Program-made: the position numbers and the translations under genes
Assembly (NCBI GenBank): GCA_902772715.1
Contig: CACYBT010000002.1
Location: 1 to 17,164, forward strand
Reading direction: 5' to 3'
Source: an uncultured Succinivibrio sp.
Lineage (GTDB): Bacteria > Pseudomonadota > Gammaproteobacteria > Enterobacterales > Succinivibrionaceae
DNA: 17,164 nt
The notes under the pieces: generated by a model
The model's database searches: none
What the model was told of the DNA's origin: nothing
The model's input: the letters and a program-made list of their open reading frames with translations, nothing else
In this document: positions 1 through 6,382 of the stretch, one piece after another
Numbering within the stretch: position 1 is the first letter of the stretch
Layout: each line of letters begins with the position of its first letter

Positions 1-144
1 GTACGGGATAAGCACTCATGCTGTCATCATCGAGGTATTTAATGGAGAGGCTTTTATCTACAAAAGCCTTGTTTTTTGACGAACCAAATCAAAAGATGCC
101 TGTCCATAAGGATTATTAAGCAATTTGACGGTACACTCTGACAT
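1..144 (-). pseudogene. AAA-ATPase-like protein, N-terminal fragment with an apparent frameshift (runs off the left edge)
   Basis: An ATG at 142-144 follows a strong Shine-Dalgarno GGAGG (complement of 152-156, 7 bases away). It opens a frame reading MSECTVKLLNNPYGQASFD, then LVRQK, which ends at a TAG at 58-60. From the run of six A (complement of 72-77) onward, the frame shifted by one base stays open to the window edge and reads NKAFVDKSLSIKYLDDDS, then MSAYPV. The VDKS...IKYL pattern followed by a strand-like YPV resembles the start of the predicted AAA-ATPase/DUF1703-type proteins, which begin with a VDKT-like motif and continue into an RPRRFGKS P-loop. That P-loop would lie outside the window, so the family call is from resemblance. 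The frameshift may be real decay, an A-run slippage site, or a sequencing error. The role of this family is not well established. Confidence 0.5.
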
Positions 145-151
145 AAGACGG

Positions 152-187
152 CCTCCAAAACCTCGTTCTAATCTGATTATATCAGAT
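152..187 (-). promoter_or_regulatory. Promoter with palindrome over the -10 box, plus ribosome binding site, for the AAA-ATPase-like gene
   Basis: On the minus strand the sequence TGATATAAT (complement of 176-184) is an extended -10 element (TGn before TATAAT) about 30 bases upstream of the ATG. It sits inside a perfect inverted repeat: ATCTGAT at 171-177 and ATCAGAT at 181-187 with a 3-base centre. I see no good -35 hexamer, which fits an extended -10 promoter. The GGAGG ribosome binding site is the complement of 152-156. The palindrome could be a repressor operator; that is inference. Confidence 0.45.
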
Positions 188-188
188 A

Positions 189-430
189 CAGAAAAATCTG
201 ACGAAACCCTAGGGTAAGGTTAAATAGAAAAGTAAAGGAAAGACACATAATTAAAACGTTATCATTCTAGCGGTCTTATGTTTCTAAAGTAAATCAGATA
301 TGTCCTGAAGTTTAAGGACTGTATAACTTTTGTATAGCTAAATGATAGAGATTTATTACTAGTACATCATTCGTTAAATACGCTAGTTAATCAATTGCAT
401 AAGAACCCCCTGTATATCTTCTATCTTCCA
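189..430. other. Intergenic stretch without a recognised gene
   Basis: No frame with coding character is visible on either strand. One further copy of the half-site ATCAGATA occurs at 293-300. A weak 5-bp inverted repeat (GTCCT at 302-306, AGGAC at 315-319) lacks a T-run. The stretch between the transposase remnant and the upstream gene probably includes the outer end of the insertion sequence, but I cannot define a terminal repeat. Confidence 0.3.
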
Positions 431-625
431 CTACCAGCGATACGATACCCAAAGAAGTTTCATTGTTTCCTTTAGCCAGTCCTCAATATGAGTTTTTAAA
501 TCCTCTAAAGAATATAGCCTTAGGTGTCTCAAAAATTGTTTCGCGCATTTACTAAAGAAAATATCGATAAGATTTAACCATAAAGCATATTTAGGGGTAA
601 ATGCTGTACTAGCATTGATGGAATC
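431..625 (-). mobile_element. IS630-type transposase, 3'-terminal remnant
   Basis: The minus strand reads 64 codons ending in TAG at 431-433: FTPKYALWLNLIDIFFSKCA, followed by KQFLRHLRLYSLEDLKTHIE and DWLKETMKLLWVSYRW. The FTPKYA-WLN-I-IFFSK pattern and the following LR-Y-S-EDLKTHI helix are typical of the C-terminal end of IS630/Tc1-type DDE transposases. In that motif the third catalytic acid is usually Glu (WLN.IE); here the position is Asp (codon at 563-565). A TGA at 626-628 closes the frame upstream, and no transposase-like sequence continues in the other frames between there and purA. The gene is therefore a truncated, inactive relic. Terminal inverted repeats were not identified. Confidence 0.72.
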
Positions 626-670
626 TCAGTAAGATCGGTGATGAGTAAATGCAAGATTTATAATGAAACA

Positions 671-700
671 ATCCTTCTATCAGCGCTCTGGTAGAAGGAT
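671..700 (-). terminator. Terminator-like hairpin downstream of purA
   Basis: Perfect 9-bp inverted repeat, ATCCTTCTA at 671-679 and TAGAAGGAT at 692-700, with a further CAG/CTG pairing inside the loop. It lies about 30 bases past the purA stop. On the minus strand it is followed by TGTTTCATTA, an interrupted T-tract, so termination may be partial or the hairpin may protect the 3' end. Confidence 0.5.
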
Positions 701-731
701 GAAAAAAGAATTGCAACAAAATCAAATTTTT

Positions 732-2033
732 CTAATCTGCAAAGGGATCATCAAGATATATGGTCTGTTCCCTTTCAGGACCTGTGGAAAGAATTGCCAC
801 TTTGGCTCCTGAGAGTTCCTCAAGTCTTCTTATGTATTTTTGGGCATTTTCCGGCAAATCGTCCCATTTTGTAATACCAAAGGTGGACTCCTTCCAGCCT
901 GGCATTGACTCATATACCGGTGTCACTCCCTCATATTCATGAGCAGAGAGTGGAGGCAGTTCGCTTAGTGTCCCATCTTTCAATTTATAGGCGGTACATA
1001 TTTTTAGCTCATCCATCCCATCTAACACATCCATCTTCATAAGTGCAAGACCGGTTATTGAGTTAATGGTTACAGCACGACGCATAGCCACGGCATCATA
1101 CCAGCCAGTACGACGAGGTCTACCAGTGACAGCACCAAACTCAGCACCACGTTTACGAATGCCTTCACCAATTTCATCATTCAACTCGGTTGGGTATGGA
1201 CCACCACCGACGCGCGTTGTATAAACCTTAGCAATACCGAGCACATAGTCAATATCAAGAGGTCCGGCGCCAGACCCAGTGACACAACCTCCGGCTACGG
1301 TATTTGAAGAGGTCACGTACGGATAGGTACCATAGTCGATATCAAGGAAAGTTCCCTGAGCACCCTCGAATAAGACTTTTTGGTGCTCTTTTTTGGCATT
1401 TGCGAGGATCAAAGAGATATCAGCAACCATACTCAAAAGACGTTCACGGATGTTCTCAAGATATGAGTACACCTCATCAAATGAAATTTCCGGCTCTTTA
1501 TAATAATTCTTTAACTGAAAATTTCTGTATTCAAGAAGGTTTTTAAGACGCTCCTTTAGAAACTCCATATCATAGAGATCACCCACTCTTACTCCGCGGC
1601 GGGCAACTTTATCTTCATAGCAAGGGCCAATACCGCGACCGGTGGTGCCGATTGCACTTTTACCGCGCAATTTTTCTGCCCCTTTATCAATGGCAGGATG
1701 AACTGGCAACAATAAAGAAGATCCTGCTGACAGTTTAAGCCGTGACTCCACATTTTCAACCCCGGCACGATTCAGTTCTTCAATTTCTTCAAAAAGGGCA
1801 CTTGGATTAACAACCACACCAGAACCAATAAGGCACAAACAGTCCTTATGTAAAATTCCCGAAGGAACAAGACGAACAACAACCTTCTTGCTGCCAACCA
1901 CCAGAGTATGACCGGCATTGTTGCCGCCCTGACTTCTGACGACAATATTTGCCTTGGAAGTCAACAGATCGGCAATTTTTCCTTTTCCTTCATCACCCCA
2001 TTGTGTTCCTAACACAATCACATTATTTGGCAT
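732..2033 (-). CDS. purA: Adenylosuccinate synthetase
   Basis: The enzyme joins IMP and aspartate with GTP hydrolysis to make adenylosuccinate, the first committed step to AMP, in the cytoplasm. The 433-residue length matches the 432 residues known for the E. coli enzyme. The glycine-rich loop QWGDEGKGK is at 11-19, with the catalytic Asp at 14. NNAGHT at 38-43 holds the catalytic His42. The signature GIGPCYEDK is at 134-142, and TGRPRRTGWYDA near residue 305 binds IMP. The ATG at 2033 is preceded by GAGGAA at a proper distance. The gene is last in the minus-strand cluster, 45 bases after hflC; the small yjeT gene found between them in E. coli is absent. A hairpin follows the stop. No anomalies are seen. 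Confidence 0.98.
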   Translation of the reverse strand: MPNNVIVLGTQWGDEGKGKIADLLTSKANIVVRSQGGNNAGHTLVVGSKKVVVRLVPSGILHKDCLCLIGSGVVVNPSALFEEIEELNRAGVENVESRLKLSAGSSLLLPVHPAIDKGAEKLRGKSAIGTTGRGIGPCYEDKVARRGVRVGDLYDMEFLKERLKNLLEYRNFQLKNYYKEPEISFDEVYSYLENIRERLLSMVADISLILANAKKEHQKVLFEGAQGTFLDIDYGTYPYVTSSNTVAGGCVTGSGAGPLDIDYVLGIAKVYTTRVGGGPYPTELNDEIGEGIRKRGAEFGAVTGRPRRTGWYDAVAMRRAVTINSITGLALMKMDVLDGMDELKICTAYKLKDGTLSELPPLSAHEYEGVTPVYESMPGWKESTFGITKWDDLPENAQKYIRRLEELSGAKVAILSTGPEREQTIYLDDPFAD

Positions 2034-2078
2034 GATTATTTCCTCGTTGAAAGTTACGTTTCATATACAATCTATGAT

Positions 2079-3071
2079 TTATTTTAAAACTGCGTTGGTA
2101 TTGTTAAAGTATTTGAAAAACTCGCTATCAGGTTCCAATACCAGAACATCATTACCAGAAGCCATGGAAGTTCTATAGGCATCCATTGAGCGCAGGAACT
2201 CAAAAAGAGTCGGATTCTGTGAATAAGCCTGAGCATAAATTCGAGTTGCCTCAGCATCACCTTCACCGCGTAAGGTACGAGCCTGTCTTTCGGCCTCAGC
2301 AATCTTCACAACCACTTCACGGTCGGCATGAGCCTTAATGGCTTCGGCTTCCTTACGCCCCTGAGAACGGTGGAGTTTAGCCACCGCATCACGCTCTGCA
2401 CGCATACGCTGATAAATGGAATTGGATACTTCAGGAGGCAGATTAATCTGCTTCATTCTCACATCAACAATCTTGATCCCCAAGGCTTTGGCAGAAGCAC
2501 CAATATCCTTCAACGCATTCTGCATCACCTCATCACGTTTGGACTGACTTGATGAAACATTATCTGTTAGGATCTGTCCATCACCGCTGGCGTCAAAGTC
2601 ATTTTCCTCATAAGTAGAATCTTTGCCACTCTGCCCCGACACTATCTGATGAATGGTTAGGCGACCAATCTGACTACGCAGAGAGTTGTTGATACGACGG
2701 CGCAGAAGTTCCTCAGCCTGCATTTTGTTACCACCGGCTGTAGTCAGGTAATAGGTTGCCGGATCGAGGATCTGCCATTTAACATAAGAATCAATGATCA
2801 CATCCTTCTTCTCCGAGGTCACAAAACGATCAGCAGAAGAAGAAATAGTCTGAATGCGTACATCCATAGCCTTAACATGATCAATAAAAGGAACCTTAAA
2901 GTGCAGTCCCGGATCGGAAATATTGAGATCCCCATTACTGTTTCTGACCACTTTTCCAAAGCGTGTCACAATACCCTTCGTGCCCTCATAGACCACATAT
3001 ATGCTGTTATAACCTACAAAACCGACCAGGAGTAAGAGCACCAGGATTAGATTTAGAGAAAACTTATTCAT
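2079..3071 (-). CDS. hflC: HflC, SPFH/prohibitin-family subunit of the FtsH-modulating HflKC complex
   Basis: HflC and HflK form a large inner-membrane assembly that encloses and modulates the FtsH protease. The 330-residue protein has one N-terminal membrane segment at about 5-25 (rich in L, V and I). It then has an SPFH/band-7 domain that includes the GIVTRFGKVV start and the typical DVRMKQINLP and MRAERDAVA segments near residues 203-233, followed by an Ala/Glu-rich helix. The segment between about 145 and 180 (SGQSGKDSTYEENDFDASG and following) is polar and variable, as it is in homologues. The ATG overlaps the hflK stop as ATGA (3068-3071), indicating translational coupling. The length is close to the 334 residues of the E. 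coli protein. Confidence 0.96.
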   Translation of the reverse strand: MNKFSLNLILVLLLLVGFVGYNSIYVVYEGTKGIVTRFGKVVRNSNGDLNISDPGLHFKVPFIDHVKAMDVRIQTISSSADRFVTSEKKDVIIDSYVKWQILDPATYYLTTAGGNKMQAEELLRRRINNSLRSQIGRLTIHQIVSGQSGKDSTYEENDFDASGDGQILTDNVSSSQSKRDEVMQNALKDIGASAKALGIKIVDVRMKQINLPPEVSNSIYQRMRAERDAVAKLHRSQGRKEAEAIKAHADREVVVKIAEAERQARTLRGEGDAEATRIYAQAYSQNPTLFEFLRSMDAYRTSMASGNDVLVLEPDSEFFKYFNNTNAVLK

Positions 3072-4270
3072 TTTTTGCCTCTCCTGTTATATGTCTTGTA
3101 ACTTTCAGTATTACTGCCGCTTAAAGGTGGATAACTCTGAGTTTCATTCTGATCAGGCACCACTGTCCTATCAGTATTTTCAACAGCCTTTACCTGAGGC
3201 ACTCCATTTTGTCCTTGAGGCATTGGCAGATAAAGTACTGGAGATGAGCCCTTTGGTACATCCAAAATAATCTTTTTATTATTCCGCAGTACTTCCTGCA
3301 TAGTCTCAAGATAAATTCTAGTCTTGGTAATTTCAGGAGCGGCATTATATTCAGGTAACACTTTAACAAAACGTGCCACCTCACCTTCTGCCTTTAACAC
3401 GACCTGCTCTCTGTAGCCTTCGGCTTCCTGTCTAATTCTCTGGACACGACCTTCTGCCTTAGGCAAAACCTCATTGGCATAAGCCTCAGCCTCGCGCTTA
3501 TAGCGTTGCTCATCTTCCTGTGCAGCAATGGCATCATCAAAGGCTTCTTTTACCTGATCTGGAGCACGGGCCGGCAAGAAGTTCACATCGACAATCGTCA
3601 GTCCTGTCTGGTATGGATCAATAATGGAAGTCAAAAGCACTCTGGTATTCTGTCTTACCATTTCACGACCTGAGGTCAGAATGTCATCCATAAGCGTATG
3701 ACCAACCACATAGCGCAGTGCACTGTCGGTAGCCTCTAAAAGAGTATTGTCAGGATTAACCACAGAATAAAGATACTTGACAGGATCGGAAATACGATAC
3801 TGAACATCCATTTCCACAATAACCACATTCTCATCCTCAGTAAGCATAGTTCCTGAGGACTGAATCGAACGAACCTGTTCAATATCCACCACATTCACCG
3901 TATCTATACCAGTAAATTTCCAGCGCAATCCAGAATCTACCACGTTGTAGACCTTACCAAAACGCAGCACAACTCCTTTCTCGGCTTCCTTTACAGTATA
4001 GAAACCGGTAAATATATAAAAACCAAGAGCAAGCACCAGTAACAGTAAAATAAAACTTAGGTTTTTCTTTTCACCGTTTGATTTCGCACCACTATTTTTA
4101 TTGCCAGAACCACCAAACAGATTCTTGATAAAATTCAAAAATTCCTGCATCTGATCCTTTTCTTGACGCATATTGCGTCCCCAAGGATCCTGCTCCCTGT
4201 TTTTATCATTATCGTTGGAGTTTCCAGAACCTGGAGCATTCCAGCCCATTAAATCTTTATTTTTTTCCAT
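3068..4270 (-). CDS. hflK: HflK, SPFH/prohibitin-family subunit of the FtsH-modulating HflKC complex
   Basis: This is the partner of HflC in the inner-membrane ring that surrounds FtsH. The 400-residue protein starts with a Gly/Asn/charged cytoplasmic region (MGWNAPGSGN and a DPWG motif at 28-31, both usual for HflK). It has a single membrane segment at about 71-90, then the SPFH domain with EAEKGVVLRFGKV, ISDPVKYLY and VVDVNFLPARAPDQV. A coiled-coil-prone stretch rich in A, E, Q and R follows (about 255-310), then a polar tail. The ATG at 4270 lies 5 bases after the hflX stop, and the stop overlaps hflC by 4 bases, so hflX-hflK-hflC is clearly one transcription unit. Confidence 0.96.
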   Translation of the reverse strand: MEKNKDLMGWNAPGSGNSNDNDKNREQDPWGRNMRQEKDQMQEFLNFIKNLFGGSGNKNSGAKSNGEKKNLSFILLLLVLALGFYIFTGFYTVKEAEKGVVLRFGKVYNVVDSGLRWKFTGIDTVNVVDIEQVRSIQSSGTMLTEDENVVIVEMDVQYRISDPVKYLYSVVNPDNTLLEATDSALRYVVGHTLMDDILTSGREMVRQNTRVLLTSIIDPYQTGLTIVDVNFLPARAPDQVKEAFDDAIAAQEDEQRYKREAEAYANEVLPKAEGRVQRIRQEAEGYREQVVLKAEGEVARFVKVLPEYNAAPEITKTRIYLETMQEVLRNNKKIILDVPKGSSPVLYLPMPQGQNGVPQVKAVENTDRTVVPDQNETQSYPPLSGSNTESYKTYNRRGKK

Positions 4271-4275
4271 AATAC

Positions 4276-5625
4276 CTACATTACCGAATCAAAATCGAAA
4301 TCGAAATTGTTATTCTTTTTCCATGGTTTTTCTTTTTCAAGACAGGTTAGAGTCAATTGGCCATTGGTTCTGCTATCTATCATTGCTGCATCCACGGGCG
4401 TGATTTTTACGCTGACGATACTCTGCCCCTCATCATCATAAGACTCACAGACTACGGCTTTAGAAGCATAGAGCATACTTCTAAGTCTGCCATGAGCTGC
4501 TCCTAGTCTAGCGGTAAATTCACAGAATCTTGCGCTTAATAGTTCCTGTATTGCCTCTAGTAGAAAGTTTATACCCTCTCCAGTTTTGGCGCTTACATAC
4601 ACTAACTGTGGCTGATTATGACTGTTTCTGATGATACCCTTGGCACTGCCGTCAACAAGATCACTCTTATTATATACGATAAGCGTGGGTAAATTCTGAG
4701 AACCTAGCTGAGATAAAACTGATTTTACTGCCTCAATGTTAGAATCTTTATTTTCATCAGACGCATCCACCACATGCAGCAGCAGATCGGCTTTAGCTGT
4801 TTCCTCCAAGGTACCTCTAAAAGCTGCAATCAGATCATGGGGAAGATTACGGATAAATCCAACCGTATCAGCCAGGATGACCTTACCTACTGTAGGCAAT
4901 CTTAAAGATCTAAGAGTAGGATCAAGAGTTGCAAAGAGCTGATCCTGTGCATAGACATTAGCATGTGTCAGGACATTGAACAAAGATGATTTACCAGCAT
5001 TAGTATACCCTACAAAAGAGACAATCGGAACCGCATTCTTTTCACGCAGGCTTCGGTTCTGTTCACGCCGTTTTAAGACAGCGTCGAGCGCCTCTTTAAC
5101 CGCCGCTATACGTTCACGCAAGGCTCGTCTGTCAAGCTCGATCTGTGTTTCACCAGGTCCGCCTCTCAAACCAAAACCGCCCTTTTGCCTTTCAAGGTGA
5201 GTCCAGCCGCGCACCAACCTAGCCTGCTGGTACTGAAGATTGGCGAGCTCCACCTGAAGTTTACCTTCGTAGGTACGAGCACGCTGTGAAAAAATAGTAA
5301 GGATCAACGCCACTCGGTCCATCACCCGGACTTTCAGGATCTTCTCAAGATTTCTTTCCTGGGCAGGAGTAAGACTGTTGTTGAAAATGACTGTATTGAT
5401 TTCGTGCTCTACAACTGCATCCGCAATTTCAATAACCTTGCCCTTGCCCACAAAGGTACTAGGATCAGGCGTATCTCTTTTGCAGCAGATGCAAGAGACA
5501 ACAGAACCTCGGGCTGATTCAGCCAGAAGCCTTAATTCATTTAAATCTTCCTGGGACTTAATCTGAGTTAATTCGACTTGAACAAGTAAACATCGTTCAA
5601 GCAACTCAAACTCCGATTGAAGCAT
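4276..5625 (-). CDS. hflX: HflX, ribosome-associated GTPase
   Basis: HflX is a TRAFAC-class GTPase that binds the large ribosomal subunit and splits stalled or heat-damaged 70S ribosomes. The 449-residue protein shows the N-terminal HflX domain, the glycine-rich linker GGFGLRGGPGETQIE at 149-163, and the G domain: G1 GYTNAGKSS at 206-214, G2 loop FATLDPT at 231-237, G3 DTVGF at 253-257, G4 NKSD at 319-322 and G5 VSAKTG near 345. It is longer than the 426-residue E. coli protein, and ends in a basic-then-acidic tail with FDFDFD encoded by a short hexamer repeat at about 4290-4308. It lies 19 bases after hfq and 5 bases before hflK. Confidence 0.97.
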   Translation of the reverse strand: MLQSEFELLERCLLVQVELTQIKSQEDLNELRLLAESARGSVVSCICCKRDTPDPSTFVGKGKVIEIADAVVEHEINTVIFNNSLTPAQERNLEKILKVRVMDRVALILTIFSQRARTYEGKLQVELANLQYQQARLVRGWTHLERQKGGFGLRGGPGETQIELDRRALRERIAAVKEALDAVLKRREQNRSLREKNAVPIVSFVGYTNAGKSSLFNVLTHANVYAQDQLFATLDPTLRSLRLPTVGKVILADTVGFIRNLPHDLIAAFRGTLEETAKADLLLHVVDASDENKDSNIEAVKSVLSQLGSQNLPTLIVYNKSDLVDGSAKGIIRNSHNQPQLVYVSAKTGEGINFLLEAIQELLSARFCEFTARLGAAHGRLRSMLYASKAVVCESYDDEGQSIVSVKITPVDAAMIDSRTNGQLTLTCLEKEKPWKKNNNFDFDFDSVM

Positions 5626-5644
5626 CTGCTTATCTCAACTTCAC

Positions 5645-5899
5645 TTATTCTGAAGATGCAGACTCTTCTTCCTTGTCATCACAAGTTGGTATGGTTACAG
5701 CCTTTGCAGGAACAATGGTAGAAATTGCGTGCTTATAAACCATCTGACTTACTTGATTCTTAAGTAGAACCACAAACTGATCAAATGATTCAACTTGACC
5801 TTGAAGTTTAATACCATTTACAAGATAAATGGACACCACGATGTGTTCTTTACGCAAAGCATTTAGAAATGGATCTTGAAGAGATTGTACTTTTGCCAT
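5645..5899 (-). CDS. hfq: RNA chaperone Hfq
   Basis: Hfq forms a hexameric ring that pairs small RNAs with mRNAs. The 84-residue sequence keeps the Sm1 and Sm2 motifs: QSLQDPFLNALR at 5-16, VSIYLVNGIKLQGQVESFDQ at 22-41 and the invariant YKH at 55-57. Proximal-face residues Gln8, Asp9, Phe42, Lys56 and His57 and distal-face Tyr25, Gly29 and Lys31 are present. The rim patch reads R16-K17-E18-H19 rather than the RRER known in E. coli. The C-terminal tail is short and acidic (DDKEEESASSE) compared with the long tail of the 102-residue E. coli protein. The ATG follows AGGGA about 11 bases upstream. It has its own promoter-like sequence, and hflX follows after 19 bases. Confidence 0.98.
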   Translation of the reverse strand: MAKVQSLQDPFLNALRKEHIVVSIYLVNGIKLQGQVESFDQFVVLLKNQVSQMVYKHAISTIVPAKAVTIPTCDDKEEESASSE

Positions 5900-5941
5900 G
5901 ATAAATAACGTCCCTAATTATCATTATATTTTGGACTTGAC

Positions 5942-5971
5942 ATTATATTCTTATATAAAATAAATCGTCAT
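5942..5971 (-). promoter_or_regulatory. Candidate hfq promoter
   Basis: On the minus strand a perfect TATAAT (complement of 5942-5947) lies 18 bases downstream of ATGACG (complement of 5966-5971, 4 of 6 matches to TTGACA). It would give a start near 5935 and a leader of about 35 bases. A second TATAAT occurs at the complement of 5923-5928 but lacks a -35 partner. The inserted gene and long gap upstream make an hfq-proximal promoter likely. Confidence 0.4.
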
Positions 5972-6128
5972 CATTCAGCATTATCAGTAAACACTAATAA
6001 TACCTATGATGATTATTTTATCAATATTCTGACAAAGATTAAAACAGATGTAAATTTTTTTTCACAAAAAAATAACCAAATACCAAACTAAATATAATGG
6101 AGCCTGAACCTTAACACCTAAAATTTGA

Positions 6129-6158
6129 GGCTTTAGTTTTGAAAATAAAGCCTTTTTT
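6129..6158 (+). terminator. Intrinsic terminator oriented on the plus strand, in the hfq-esterase gap
   Basis: GGCTTTA at 6129-6135 pairs with TAAAGCC at 6146-6152, directly followed by six T (6153-6158). Only the plus-strand reading has the T-run; the minus strand has CTCAAATTTTAGG after the stem. No plus-strand gene lies upstream, so the transcript it would end is unknown. The rest of 5900-6382 is very AT-rich and shows no convincing coding frame. Confidence 0.55.
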
Positions 6159-6382
6159 AAATAATAAGCAGTAAGACCTGAAAAAAATATATCTGATAAT
6201 GACTCCTATTTTAGTTAATCAGCGTTGTATGCCAAAATGAAGCAAAATCATCCCTAAAGAACTGTGTAATTTAAATCAACCTTAGTTTTCGCTTACAGAC
6301 AAATTTATTATGACAAAGCCAGTAGCAATTACAAAAGAAAAATGCAAAATGTACAAATGAAAAAAAATATAACTTTTTTCAC

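Noticed and set aside
1..108. Plus-strand frame starting at an ATG near 18
   Set aside because: Short, no ribosome binding site, and antisense to a minus-strand frame that has a promoter, strong ribosome site and protein-like sequence.
302..319. Inverted repeat GTCCT...AGGAC
   Set aside because: Only 5 bp, no T-run, and no gene placed to use it.
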